A DNA stretch of 64,000 nt from Anaerobiospirillum sp. NML120448 (GCF_023050945.1 NZ_JALKIM010000007.1:1-64000), one strand, 5' to 3'; counted from the first letter of the stretch, positions 29,137-38,250 are shown. A program made the numbers and translations. Notes: a model not told the origin generated them from the letters alone.

Positions 29137-30429
29137 TTATTTATTAACTTGCTCCTTTCCTGGAACAAAGCTTGGATTATGCTCGTGAGCTATACTCTCG
29201 CCTGCTCCCATCAAGCCACTGCTTGCAGCTATCCCTTGCTCCTTTTGGGACTCTTGGGCCTCGGTAAGCTCTACCTCCTTTTCAGGCTCTTGAGCCTTGT
29301 GGGAATCTTGCACCTTTTGGAGCTCTTGAGCCTTTTGAGGTTCTAGCTCGTTTTGTTTATCTAAGGTAGCTTCTGTTGGGTCAGAGGCGTTTTTATTGAG
29401 ATCAAAAGTATTTTGCTCTGGAGTAATGACACCTTTTTCAATCAGCTTAGTGTTGTGCTTATGAGCTAATTCTGGGAATCTCTTTAAGAGGTTAACCTCT
29501 TTTTCAAGCTCTAGTTGTTCTGGAGTCTTGCTTTGTTGACGCATTACTACCTTAGACTTAATGGTAATGATCACGCCACCGATAATGAACAGAGCACCAA
29601 TAATTTGAGCAGGTAAAATCTCTTCACCTAATAAGGTAACACCTACGATACCGCCAGTTAGAGGTACTAAATAAATAAACACACCAGCTTTTGATGCGCC
29701 CACCTTTTGCACAGCAAAGTTCCAGGCCACAAAAGCAAAAATACCTGAGAAGATAACTAAATAGGAAAAGCCCCAGAGCGCCTCAGAGGTAATCTTATAA
29801 ATGTGTAAGCTGTCAGTAGCAAAGCCAGTGGCATAGCACAAGATTGAGCCAAATAAGCCAGACCAAGCTGTAATAGCAATAGTGCTACATTTACCATTAA
29901 TGTTGCGTGAAATTACAGAATAAGCCGACCAGGCGATCTCACAAATAATGATGTAAATATCACCAATATTAAAGGACAGATTGAGCAATACGTCTAAAGA
30001 GCCTTTGGAAATAATACAAACAGCTCCCAAACAGGAAATGGCAATACCCATCCAGCCGTAACGATTTAAACGCTCGCCTAAGAAAAAGAAAGCTAATATT
30101 GTAGTAGCTGTAGGGCCAATACTTTCAATTAAAGCTGTATTAGTAGCTGTAGTTAATTGCAGACCATAAAACAATAGACCGTTATGCACTAATACGCCCA
30201 TAAAGCCTAAAGCAAAAGCAATCTTAAGCACATCCTTAGAAGGCTTAAGACCTTTATAGTCTTTTAAGATCACCATACAAATAAACAACACTAAGGCAAT
30301 ACACGCAAAGCGAGAACCAGTGATCATTAAAGGAGAGAATGCTTCTACAGTAAATTTACCGCTAGCAGGAGTAGCACCCCAAATCAAGCATACTAGTAAT
30401 AACAAAAGGTAATACTTAGCTTGGGACAT
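29137..30429 (-). CDS. DMT-superfamily (EamA) transporter with C-terminal tail
   Basis: A 430-residue protein from the ATG at 30429, which has GAGG 6 nt upstream; the frame opens at a TTG 12 nt earlier. Residues 1-295 hold ten membrane helices in two EamA repeats (the first begins LLLLLVCLIWGATPASGK). The substrate is unknown; relatives export amino acids or metabolites. Residues 300-430 form a hydrophilic Gln/Glu/Lys-rich tail with repeated KAQE/KVQD-like words, predicted helical and cytoplasmic. Typical EamA proteins have about 300 residues, so the tail is extra. It sits between groES and fxsA, in the place where yjeH lies in E. coli. Confidence 0.85.
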   Translation of the reverse strand: MSQAKYYLLLLLVCLIWGATPASGKFTVEAFSPLMITGSRFACIALVLFICMVILKDYKGLKPSKDVLKIAFALGFMGVLVHNGLLFYGLQLTTATNTALIESIGPTATTILAFFFLGERLNRYGWMGIAISCLGAVCIISKGSLDVLLNLSFNIGDIYIIICEIAWSAYSVISRNINGKCSTIAITAWSGLFGSILCYATGFATDSLHIYKITSEALWGFSYLVIFSGIFAFVAWNFAVQKVGASKAGVFIYLVPLTGGIVGVTLLGEEILPAQIIGALFIIGGVIITIKSKVVMRQQSKTPEQLELEKEVNLLKRFPELAHKHNTKLIEKGVITPEQNTFDLNKNASDPTEATLDKQNELEPQKAQELQKVQDSHKAQEPEKEVELTEAQESQKEQGIAASSGLMGAGESIAHEHNPSFVPGKEQVNK

Positions 30430-30860
30430 AAAAAACCTCAACGATTAAATTGTTTTGCTATAAAGTTAAAAACTCACTTGCAAAGCAGCATTCGCAAGAC
30501 AAATAAGAAATGATAAAGACAGCTTTACCACACACACCATCAAAGTAAGATAAATTCACTTGATAGTTTGAACAGTCCATACCATAGAAAAAACTAATAA
30601 CCACCAAAGCCCGATTGTAAGACTTTGTTCCACTATACAAATTTCATAGTTAGCACTAGTACGCATCTGCATCGGCGCAGCTACGCTTTGGCCTGCGCTC
30701 TTAATTGAGCGTAGTTATTAATTTGCCCTACTTAGTTTGCAGCCTATCTAAGAGAGCTTTTGGTATAGCCTTATTTTGCACTTGATCATGAAATGTATTT
30801 TTTGATCTCATTAAGATCAAAAAAACCAGCTTATACCCCCTTATTCATTGCCAAAATATT
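30430..30860. other. Intergenic region EamA-fxsA
   Basis: About 430 bp with no convincing gene. A 60-codon minus frame at 30458-30640 has Cys-rich, non-gene-like composition. An AT-rich perfect inverted repeat TTTTTTGATCT/AGATCAAAAAA lies at 30798-30824 (5-nt loop). A short GC-richer patch is at 30660-30715. Confidence 0.5.
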
Positions 30861-30897
30861 GAAAAAGACGCTTTGCTTTAGGGGCAAAGCGCCTTTA
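30861..30897 (-). terminator. Terminator of fxsA
   Basis: On the minus strand, GGCGCTTTGC/GCAAAGCGTC stem followed by TTTTT, about 37 nt after the stop. Confidence 0.85.
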
Positions 30898-30933
30898 AAA
30901 ATAAGATAAAATCAATTAGCTATAGGAGCTAAT

Positions 30934-31641
30934 TTAGAATTTCATGGAAGAGCCACTATTATCATCGTCAGGTAATTCCTCAAATTTGGCATCTTTGACT
31001 TCTTTTTGAGCCTGGAATTTAGCCTTCATTTCTTCAATGGTAGCCTGGCCTGCATTAGGATTCTCCCTAGGAACAGAGCCTTGCTCTTCCTTGGCTCGAG
31101 CCTCTGCTTCCTTCTCTAAGTCTCTAGTGCTCTTGCCGTAGTTTTTATTCATATACTCTTGGTATTTAGAGTCACGCTTACCAAAGACGTTAGCCTTCTC
31201 AAAAATAGGATTATCAAAAATACTTTTATCAAAGAGGCTAGCTTTGATATTAATTAATAACAAGATAATAGCAATAACATCAGTTAAAAAACCTGGAATA
31301 ATGAACATCAACATCATAACTTGATCGAATAAGGTGCGCTTTTTTAATGACATCATGTAAGCAGCACGCTCTTCATTAGTCATTTTTTCCAGCTTTTCAC
31401 GCTCCTTATTAGCTTGTTCATCTTGTAAATCAACTACGCCTTCACTCATGGCAAGCATAGCCACACGTTGCAATTGACCTAAATCTCGAGCCAATAATTT
31501 TTTAGTGACCATAAGGCCTAAGTAACTTACTAAGAACAATAAGAAAATAGTAAGTAAAAAGCCAATTGCTTGACCTACCACTACAAAGGTATAAATCTCA
31601 AGAGCAATCCATAAAAAGAAAAATAATAATATACGACCCAT
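30934..31641 (-). CDS. fxsA: FxsA family membrane protein
   Basis: A 235-residue protein. Residues 1-45 hold two membrane helices with the FxsA pattern (LEIYTFVVVGQAIGFL) and residues about 100-130 another pair with MLMFIIPGFLTDVIAIILL. A charged cytoplasmic tail follows (135-235). FxsA overproduction in E. coli relieves F-plasmid exclusion of phage T7; the normal function is unknown. E. coli FxsA is 158 residues, so the middle and tail are longer here. Neighbouring groES-groEL and dsbD match the E. coli groSL-yjeH-fxsA-aspA-dcuA-cutA-dsbD region with aspA, dcuA and cutA lost. Ribosome site GAGG is well placed. Confidence 0.88.
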   Translation of the reverse strand: MGRILLFFFLWIALEIYTFVVVGQAIGFLLTIFLLFLVSYLGLMVTKKLLARDLGQLQRVAMLAMSEGVVDLQDEQANKEREKLEKMTNEERAAYMMSLKKRTLFDQVMMLMFIIPGFLTDVIAIILLLINIKASLFDKSIFDNPIFEKANVFGKRDSKYQEYMNKNYGKSTRDLEKEAEARAKEEQGSVPRENPNAGQATIEEMKAKFQAQKEVKDAKFEELPDDDNSGSSMKF

Positions 31642-31874
31642 TCAATCCTCACAAAGTAAACAGCAGCTCTTTAACAGGTATACTTATGCGCTTTGCTTTA
31701 CACTTATGAACTAACCCAAACAGCTTATAAACTAGCTAAAAGTATACCAAAACTAATGCTCTTAAATTAGCCTTTACACTACAATGATAAAATTAGCAGT
31801 AAATTTCATTACCACTTAATTATAATAAGATCAGAATTTAAATTCCTGGGCACATGATTTGTGGATAGCTTAGT

Positions 31875-34130
31875 ATGTTTGATAAATCGCTATTTAGTCA
31901 AAGAGTTTGTTCTTTTGGTGTGTTTTTATTTTTGTCCTTGACTATATTATCTGGGGCATCCTATAGCTATGCTCAAGAAGAGCCTACTCAAATACAAAGT
32001 ACTTATGAGTACTTAAATTCTTTAAAAGTAGATTTGAATCAGCCAGAGGCTAGTTATCCTGAGGTTAATGCCCCTATTGAAGGCAATATTAACTCTCAAT
32101 TTTTTGATGATTTCTTTAAGAATAATGAACAAGAAAAGTCTCATCCTTTAGATCACAAGCATACCTCTAAATCAATCTTACCTTTTTCTCCTGAGGTTAC
32201 TTTTGACAAGAATATAGTTAATATCAAAATTACTATTAGCGGTAATTCCTATATTTATCGCTCATCTTTAACCTTAGTAATAGATCCTGAGCTTACTCAA
32301 TATCAAGAGCCACAATTACCTCCAGCTACCCCACATAGCGATGCGCTGGGCGACTCCTTTGTCTATTTTAATGAGATAAAGTTCTCTATTCCTGTGATCA
32401 AAGCTAGAGCTGGCGCTATTCTCATTCTCCATTACCAAGGATGCGATGAATCAGGTATTTGCTATCCACCACAAAGCTTTGTCATCTCCATTCCTTATGA
32501 TATTGATACCCATCAAGCTGCCACCCGTAATGACGGCTACACCCAGCTTGACCGCAATATCGCCACCCAAGACCAATCAAGCCAAGCCCAAGCATCAAAG
32601 GCCGATGCCAATGCCAAGGGCATTGGCAATGCCGAGGCTAATATAGCCACTGCGCAAGCTGTTGCATCTGCCAAGGAGGGAGCGCCCGCTCCAGCGCAGG
32701 GCGAGCATGTTAAGACAGCTCATGAGACTGTCTCTTACTTATCACAAGCTAATCAAGAGCAGGCAACCAACAGCACTGGTTTGTTTAGCTTCTTTAAAGA
32801 TGGACAAAGCGAAAACAGTGATGCTATTTCACAACTGCTAAGTGATAATCTACTAATTGGCCTACTTATTTGTTTCCTCTTAGGTATTGGCTTGGATCTC
32901 ACTCCTTGCGTGCTGCCTATGCTCCCTATTTTCTCTGCTATGATTATTGGCTCTAAAAAGACCTCTGTTAAAACAGTAGATGTTTTAGAAAGTAGCATTG
33001 AGAACAATGATAAAAAAGACAACTCCAAGGTACGCCGCTTTAATTTTGTCTTAATGCAAAATTTAGGTTTTGCTTTAGGCTTAGCCCTTACCTATACCTT
33101 ACTAGGTCTGCTCTTCTCTATGGCAGGCGCACAATTGCATAGCATTTTACAAAGTGCTGCTTTGAACTTTGTCTTAGCTATTTTAATGATTATTTGTGCT
33201 CTAGCTTGTGCCGATGTATTTGTTTTAAAAATGCCAAGCTTTATTACCAATCACTTGCAAAGTCGCACCTCTAAGGTCAATACCTCAAAATTTCCAGGAG
33301 CCTTTATTCTAGGAGCTAGCGCAGCTATTATCGCCAGCCCTTGCACCTCAGCCCCTTTAGCTGGTGCTTTGCTTTATGTCATGAAAAATGGCTATATCTT
33401 GATGGGCACCTTAGTGTTTTTCACTATTGGTCTTGGTATGGCCACCCCGCTTTTTATCATAGGCATGTTTGGCTCTAAATTCTTATTAAAGTCAGGCATA
33501 GTAGGCGATATTATTAAGCGCTTGATGGTAGTGGTATTAATTGGTACTGCATATATTATCGTACGCCATAATTTAGGACGAGCCGAGATCTTTATCGGAG
33601 CTTTAACTACCTACATTATTAGTGTTTACACCTTAATTAGCATTGTCTTCTTTATTAGAAGACGTGCTCTGCCAATGATTACTGCTACTGTTATTTTGAT
33701 TGCCTCTTTAGTGCCTACCTACTTATCTTTAGGCTACTTTGACCAATCACAACAACAGCATACCTATGAATCCTTTTATAGTGCTCAGGATCTTAATACT
33801 TTCAATCGTCTCAGTGCTGACAACTACTCTTTTGTAGTCTTTACTGCTCAGTGGTGCGCTAACTGTAAGATAATGGAAAAAGAAATTTACTCTACTGAGC
33901 ATTTTGTTAACTCAAGCATGGAGTTTAGAAAGATCTTGGTTAATATTACCGATACTAATGATCCTAATATCCAAGAAATCATTAATAAGTATCAGGTAAT
34001 TGGTGTACCTTTCTTTATCACCTTAGATGATGAAGGCCAAGTAATACAATCTCGCTTAGGCTTAGCCTCTACTAAGACCGTTTATGAGGCTTTAGACAAA
34101 ATGCGCAAGCTGAGCAACCAAGAACCATAG
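31875..34130 (+). CDS. dsbD: Thiol:disulfide interchange protein DsbD
   Basis: A 751-residue protein that carries electrons from cytoplasmic thioredoxin across the inner membrane to periplasmic DsbC, DsbG and CcmG. It has a signal peptide (1-33), an alpha domain with the redox pair Cys190/Cys196 in GCDESGICYPP, and an eight-helix beta domain with Cys345 in LTPCVLPML and a second Cys in ASPCTSAPLAG. The gamma thioredoxin domain has WCANCK. All six redox Cys are present. Residues about 210-300 are a Gln/Ala-rich linker longer than in E. coli DsbD (565 residues). It diverges from fxsA and is followed after 22 bp by a PseI-like gene, so the two are probably co-transcribed. Confidence 0.95.
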   Translation: MFDKSLFSQRVCSFGVFLFLSLTILSGASYSYAQEEPTQIQSTYEYLNSLKVDLNQPEASYPEVNAPIEGNINSQFFDDFFKNNEQEKSHPLDHKHTSKSILPFSPEVTFDKNIVNIKITISGNSYIYRSSLTLVIDPELTQYQEPQLPPATPHSDALGDSFVYFNEIKFSIPVIKARAGAILILHYQGCDESGICYPPQSFVISIPYDIDTHQAATRNDGYTQLDRNIATQDQSSQAQASKADANAKGIGNAEANIATAQAVASAKEGAPAPAQGEHVKTAHETVSYLSQANQEQATNSTGLFSFFKDGQSENSDAISQLLSDNLLIGLLICFLLGIGLDLTPCVLPMLPIFSAMIIGSKKTSVKTVDVLESSIENNDKKDNSKVRRFNFVLMQNLGFALGLALTYTLLGLLFSMAGAQLHSILQSAALNFVLAILMIICALACADVFVLKMPSFITNHLQSRTSKVNTSKFPGAFILGASAAIIASPCTSAPLAGALLYVMKNGYILMGTLVFFTIGLGMATPLFIIGMFGSKFLLKSGIVGDIIKRLMVVVLIGTAYIIVRHNLGRAEIFIGALTTYIISVYTLISIVFFIRRRALPMITATVILIASLVPTYLSLGYFDQSQQQHTYESFYSAQDLNTFNRLSADNYSFVVFTAQWCANCKIMEKEIYSTEHFVNSSMEFRKILVNITDTNDPNIQEIINKYQVIGVPFFITLDDEGQVIQSRLGLASTKTVYEALDKMRKLSNQEP

Positions 34131-34152
34131 TATCAGATTATTGAGGGGGTTT

Positions 34153-35172
34153 ATGTCAGATACTCAAGTTAAGAGCCCACTTATTGTGGCAGAAATTTCA
34201 GGCAATCACCAAGGCCGACTAGAACAGGCTATGGAAATGATTGAGCTTGCCGCCCAAAACGGCGCTGATATGGTAAAGATTCAAACTTATACCGAAGACT
34301 CTTTAACTATTCCATCTACTCGAGATGAGTTTTTATTAAAAGATGGTCTATGGAAGGGCTATAACTATTACGAACTTTATAAAGAAGCCAAGACCCCACG
34401 TGAGTGGATGAAGCCTCTTTTTGACCATGCTCGTGAGCACAATATTATTTTATTTAGCTCCCCTTTTAGTCTTGAGGATGTAGACGTATTAGAACAAGCC
34501 CAATGTCCTATTTATAAAATAGCCTCCTTTGAGCTTAACTACCCTCAACTCATTGCCTATTGTGCTCAAACTGGCAAACCAATGGTAATGTCTACAGGTT
34601 TAGCTACTTTAGAAGAAATCGATGCTGCTGTAGAGGTAGCTGTAGCCAATGGCTGTAAAGATTTAACCATCTTACATTGTGAAAGCCATTATCCTGCTGA
34701 TCCTTCTACTTTTAACTTAAACTCCATTCCTTTCTTTAAAGAGCGCTATCAGTGTAAAGCAGGCTTATCCAATCATGCTATTGGTGATACTTTAGATATT
34801 GCTGCCACCGTATTAGGTGCTGACATGATTGAAAAGCATTTTGCTAAAGACAGAGAAAGTGGTATTGATGCAGCTTTCTCTATGACCCCTGCTGAGTTAC
34901 GTGAGCTCAAAGATCACACTGTCACCGTAGCTAAATCTTTAGGTATTAAAGGCGTACGTTTAAATGATCTTGATATCAAAAAGCGTGCTATGCGCCGCTC
35001 AGTATATTTAGTAAAAGATATTAAAAAGGGCGAAACTTTAACTAACGAGCACGTCAAAATTATTCGTCCAGCTATGGGCCTAGAACCAGCTAAGCTCAAT
35101 AGTGTTTTAAACAAAAATGCAAAACAAGATTTAATCGCACCGCTTCCACTTAACGCTGACGATTTTATCTAA
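34153..35172 (+). CDS. pseI: Pseudaminic acid synthase-like (NeuB/PseI family)
   Basis: A 339-residue enzyme from the ATG at 34153, which has GAGGGGG 3 nt upstream; a TTG at 34141 opens the frame but overlaps this ribosome site. The NeuB barrel shows VAEISGNHQG, KIQTYTEDSLT, LWKGYNYYELY and FSSPFSLEDVD, and a C-terminal SAF/antifreeze-like domain begins near residue 280. The KIQTYTxDSLT and YELYxxAKTPxEW patterns favour PseI over NeuB. It condenses an acetamido-hexose with phosphoenolpyruvate to give a nonulosonic acid used on flagellin or surface glycans. None of the other pse genes is in this window, so it is an orphan here, attached to dsbD. Confidence 0.83.
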   Translation: MSDTQVKSPLIVAEISGNHQGRLEQAMEMIELAAQNGADMVKIQTYTEDSLTIPSTRDEFLLKDGLWKGYNYYELYKEAKTPREWMKPLFDHAREHNIILFSSPFSLEDVDVLEQAQCPIYKIASFELNYPQLIAYCAQTGKPMVMSTGLATLEEIDAAVEVAVANGCKDLTILHCESHYPADPSTFNLNSIPFFKERYQCKAGLSNHAIGDTLDIAATVLGADMIEKHFAKDRESGIDAAFSMTPAELRELKDHTVTVAKSLGIKGVRLNDLDIKKRAMRRSVYLVKDIKKGETLTNEHVKIIRPAMGLEPAKLNSVLNKNAKQDLIAPLPLNADDFI

Positions 35173-35173
35173 C

Positions 35174-35214
35174 AAAAAAAGGCTCTTAAAGCTTTGCTTT
35201 AAGAGCCCTTTTTT
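35174..35214. terminator. Bidirectional terminator pseI/fkpA
   Basis: A-run, stem GGCTCTTAAAGC/GCTTTAAGAGCC, T-run, between convergent pseI and fkpA. Confidence 0.92.
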
Positions 35215-35235
35215 AACCTTAGGTTTTAATTGAAA

Positions 35236-36021
35236 TTATTTCTTCTGCTCTTCTTTTGGAGAAACAACTTCAACTAACTCAATTTCAAATACTAAAGCAG
35301 AGTTAGGCTTAATCTTATCACCAGCACCCATCTCGCCATAAGCTAAGTCAGAAGGAATATAAAGCATCATCTTGCCGCCTTCTTTCATTAACTGTAAGCC
35401 CTCAGTCCAGCCTGGAATAATATTAGCTAAAGGTAAAGCGATTGGCTCTTTTTGCTCATCGAAAACTTCACCATCAATGGTAGTGCCCTTATAACGTACC
35501 ATTACAGTATCGCTAATAGCAGGGGTCTTGCCCTTACCCTCGGCTAAAACCTTGTATTGAAGACCAGAACCAGTAGTCTTTACGCCATCCTTTTTAGCAT
35601 TTTCAGCTAAGAAATCATTGCCCTCTTTTAAGGTCTTTTCAGCTACTTCCTTTTGCTTCTGCTCAATGCCTTCACGTAACTTGGTATCAAGAGCTAATAA
35701 GGTCTCCTGCATTACCTTGTCATCAAGAGCAACTTTATCCTCTAAAGCGTCTAAGAAGCCCTTAACTACTAAATCGTGGTTGAACTTGCCTAATACGTCT
35801 TGCTGATCGCTTTCGATCTGGGCAATATAAGTACCAACACTAGCACCAACAGCATAAGAGGACTTATCCTCAAAAGAGCTCTGATCAGAAATGGTAGCAG
35901 CAGAGTTGGTGGTAGCAGCTTGAGCAGTAGCAACTGCACCCTTGTTATCATCTCCACCGCAAGCAGTTACCATTAAAGTAGCGGCAGCTAATAAAGATAA
36001 AGCTAAATAATTCTTCTTCAT
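35236..36021 (-). CDS. fkpA: FKBP-type peptidyl-prolyl isomerase, lipoprotein (FkpA/Mip-like)
   Basis: A 261-residue envelope protein. The N-terminal signal ends in a lipobox (VTAC, Cys21), so it should be a lipid-anchored protein, unlike soluble E. coli FkpA but like Mip. The helical dimerisation domain (about 50-145) starts at DKSSYAVGASVG. The FKBP catalytic domain (about 155-255) contains YKVLAEG, VRYKGTTIDGEVFD, IIPGWTEGLQLM and LAYGE. It catalyses proline isomerisation and chaperones periplasmic or outer-membrane proteins. A long hairpin in its leader abuts the ribosome site. Confidence 0.92.
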   Translation of the reverse strand: MKKNYLALSLLAAATLMVTACGGDDNKGAVATAQAATTNSAATISDQSSFEDKSSYAVGASVGTYIAQIESDQQDVLGKFNHDLVVKGFLDALEDKVALDDKVMQETLLALDTKLREGIEQKQKEVAEKTLKEGNDFLAENAKKDGVKTTGSGLQYKVLAEGKGKTPAISDTVMVRYKGTTIDGEVFDEQKEPIALPLANIIPGWTEGLQLMKEGGKMMLYIPSDLAYGEMGAGDKIKPNSALVFEIELVEVVSPKEEQKK

Positions 36022-36037
36022 AATAAAATTTTCCTAC

Positions 36038-36090
36038 TCAAGCTTCCTATTCCTAGCTAGCTTGCTTTAGCTAGGAATAGAAGCTCAAGT
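36038..36090 (-). promoter_or_regulatory. Long hairpin in the fkpA leader
   Basis: Imperfect inverted repeat of about 22 bp per arm (core TATTCCTAGCTA against TAGCTAGGAATA) ending 16 nt before the fkpA start and immediately upstream of its AGGA ribosome site. It may stabilise the mRNA or affect translation. Confidence 0.6.
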
Positions 36091-36227
36091 GTAAGTTAAA
36101 CAAAACAACTAAAATCTCTACTGCTTAGTAGAAAGTTTTAATCTCAAGCGCAAGCGCTGGGCGCTGGTATTATAGCAACTGTTGCATCTTAGCATTTAGT
36201 TCTTAGTATAAGCTTAGGATTGAAACT

Positions 36228-36272
36228 AAAAAGCGCTCATCCTTTAATCATCAACTAAAGAACCAGCGCTTT
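36228..36272 (-). terminator. Terminator of thiL
   Basis: On the minus strand, AAAGCGCT...AGCGCTTTTT with an inner CTTTA/TAAAG helix, shortly after the thiL stop. Confidence 0.75.
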
Positions 36273-36293
36273 GATAAGTGCTCTTACTACTTA

Positions 36294-37394
36294 CTAATAA
36301 TTAGCAATGAAATGATTGTATGAGCCTGTTCCTAAGCGCAAGGTCACCTCTTGGCACTTGTTATTAACAATAGTGATTAAACCGCCATCGGTAGACAAAG
36401 AACTATTAAAGTTATCGTAATCTTTAGCCTCAGTGATCTCACCAATAGTAGTAATTCTAAAACCACGCAGCTCATCTTGGGCTTTGAGCTCACTTTCTAA
36501 TGAAGCAAGGTTTTCCTTACTAATAGTAAAGACCAAGTTGTAATCGCCACCTGAGCTTAAAGCTAACTTTAATAAAGCTTTTTGTGACATCTTAAATTCA
36601 CTTAAAAGAGACTTACTAATTGGATCTAAAGGCAAGCTTTCATAATTTAATAAGGCTCTAACCTTAGACTGAATCAAGATATGACTAATATCGCCAAGCA
36701 AACCATCGGACACATCAATAGCGCATTGAGAATACTTAACTAATAAGCTGACAAATTTGCCCATACGCACATCATAGTTAAAAGCATGCTCTTCAAAGCT
36801 CTTTTTAGCATCAGAATCAAGATTTCTAATGGCATTGTTATACATAGATTTTACATATAAACCATTAGCACCAAGATTTCCTGTTACTACAATTAAGTCT
36901 CCTACCTTAGCTTGATTACGGCGTAGACTTTTGCCCTCAATATAGGACTTACCAAAGGCAGTAACACTAATAGCTAAAGGAGCTGATTTATGACTCACAT
37001 GAGTGATATTACCGCCAATTAATAAGCAGTTATGATCAGCTAAGGTTGCTTGTAAGCCACGAGCAAAAGGCTCCCAAAACTCATCAAAATCAATATAGCG
37101 ATCAGGGATATCTAAGGATAAGGTCACATATTGAGGTTGCGCACCCATGGCATAAAGATCTGAAAAATTAACATCCAGAGTGCGATTGCCTAATAAAAAA
37201 GGATTGAAATTAGTAAAAAAGTGGACGTTTTCTATTAAGGTATCAGTGGTAATAGCATAAGTGCCATTCATGTTTACCAGAGCTGCATCATCTCCAATAC
37301 CGAGCACTAGTCCCTTGCCTGTTGCATGATGCTCTAAGTCAGGATTTAGCTGAGAAAAGTATTGTTCAATAAAAGAAAACTCATCTGTTGGCAT
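36294..37394 (-). CDS. thiL: Thiamine-monophosphate kinase
   Basis: A 366-residue AIR-synthase-fold kinase. It starts with EFSFIEQYFS, then GIGDDAALV, the ITTDTLIENVHF metal site and DLYAMGAQP, and the later IDVSDGLLGDISHI. It phosphorylates thiamine monophosphate to thiamine diphosphate. It is about 40 residues longer than E. coli ThiL. Downstream of nusB, as in enteric bacteria; pgpA, which normally follows, is absent. Confidence 0.93.
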   Translation of the reverse strand: MPTDEFSFIEQYFSQLNPDLEHHATGKGLVLGIGDDAALVNMNGTYAITTDTLIENVHFFTNFNPFLLGNRTLDVNFSDLYAMGAQPQYVTLSLDIPDRYIDFDEFWEPFARGLQATLADHNCLLIGGNITHVSHKSAPLAISVTAFGKSYIEGKSLRRNQAKVGDLIVVTGNLGANGLYVKSMYNNAIRNLDSDAKKSFEEHAFNYDVRMGKFVSLLVKYSQCAIDVSDGLLGDISHILIQSKVRALLNYESLPLDPISKSLLSEFKMSQKALLKLALSSGGDYNLVFTISKENLASLESELKAQDELRGFRITTIGEITEAKDYDNFNSSLSTDGGLITIVNNKCQEVTLRLGTGSYNHFIANY

Positions 37395-37437
37395 TATCCT
37401 ACTCCACCCTACCCTAGTAAAAAGTTCTTATAAATAC

Positions 37438-37483
37438 TAAAACCAAGAACCACTCAAGAGCATAAATAAGAAGATCTTGGTTT
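37438..37483 (-). terminator. Second hairpin between nusB and thiL
   Basis: Arms AAAACCAAGA/TCTTGGTTTT about 26 nt apart, with a T-rich end on the minus strand. May reinforce termination after nusB or fold in the thiL leader. Confidence 0.45.
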
Positions 37484-37491
37484 TAGCCTTT

Positions 37492-37522
37492 AAAAAATTA
37501 GACCCATAAAATGGGCCTAATC
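37492..37522 (-). terminator. Terminator of nusB
   Basis: On the minus strand, TTAGGCCCAT/ATGGGTCTAA stem with a 3-nt loop and a T-run, 24 nt after the nusB stop. Confidence 0.85.
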
Positions 37523-37545
37523 TGTTAATAAATTAATGTCTGAGC

Positions 37546-37980
37546 TTACTTTAAGTTTAAAGCCTTAACCACCTTATCAAGCACACCATTCACAAACTTG
37601 TGACTATCTTGCTCAGCAAAAGACTTAGCTAACATGATAGCCTCATTAATTACTACCTTGAATGGAACCTCTTGGCGGTACTTAAGCTCAAAAGTACCTA
37701 AGCGTAAAATAGCCTTATCCACTTGATCCAAGTCCTTTAATGGACGGGATAAGAAAGGCTCAAACACTGCATCTAAATATTCACAGTTGGCAATTACACC
37801 TTGAATTAAATCGTGCATGTAATCAAGATCAGCACCCTGTACTGGTTGATCTTCTAAAAACTGCTGTTCAATGGTGGTGGCTGATTGGTTAGTTAATTGC
37901 CACTGATAAATGGCCTGAAGCGCAAAGTGACGAGCTTTGTGGCGCATTGCTGGGGTTGCTGCACCCTCAGTTTGATCCAT
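37546..37980 (-). CDS. nusB: Transcription antitermination factor NusB
   Basis: A 144-residue all-helical RNA-binding protein. It starts with an Arg/His-rich helix (RHKARHFALQAIYQW). The conserved LDQVDKAILRLGTFEL, VINEAIMLAKSF and KFVNGVLDKV segments are present. With NusE (S10) it binds boxA RNA and supports antitermination in rRNA operons. Length is normal (139 in E. coli). It follows ribH, separated by a GC-rich repeat island. Confidence 0.95.
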   Translation of the reverse strand: MDQTEGAATPAMRHKARHFALQAIYQWQLTNQSATTIEQQFLEDQPVQGADLDYMHDLIQGVIANCEYLDAVFEPFLSRPLKDLDQVDKAILRLGTFELKYRQEVPFKVVINEAIMLAKSFAEQDSHKFVNGVLDKVVKALNLK

Positions 37981-38117
37981 ATAAACCTCAAAATAAGATT
38001 AATGCAAGATAGTAGTAAGTATCATTTCATCATATCTTCGCCTCAACGGCGATGAATTGTTATGATGCGACCTCTTACTGTAAATATCTACTATAAAGTA
38101 GTTGCCATAAGATAACT

Positions 38118-38250
38118 TTCACGGCCCTTAAGGCCCTTTCATGGCCCATCACAGCCACTTACAGCCCTTTAATGGCCTTTACGGCATCTGGCCTTTACGG
38201 TCATTACCTGGCCTGCAATGGCCTGTTGTAGCCTGTCATGGCGAAGGTTA
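38118..38250. repeat. GC-rich word-repeat island E
   Basis: Between nusB and ribH. Dominated by GGCC-centred words: TGGCCTTTACGG at 38173-38184 and again at 38189-38200 (16-bp period), with further GGCCCTT, TGGCCTG and TAGCCTGTCATGGC variants. No coding frame. Downstream of it (38283-38323) a GCTCTAGG/CCTAGAGC inverted repeat follows the ribH end without a clear T-run. Confidence 0.75.

Noticed and set aside
30458-30640. 60-codon minus-strand frame upstream of the EamA gene
   Set aside because: Cys-rich, no conserved look, no ribosome site; treated as chance.
30798-30824. AT-rich perfect inverted repeat TTTTTTGATCT/AGATCAAAAAA as a terminator
   Set aside because: It lies beyond the proper fxsA terminator and its stem is weak; left as an unassigned dyad.
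34141-34152. TTG at 34141 as the start of the pseI-like gene
   Set aside because: The codons overlap the GAGGGGG ribosome site of the ATG at 34153, which is therefore the better start.
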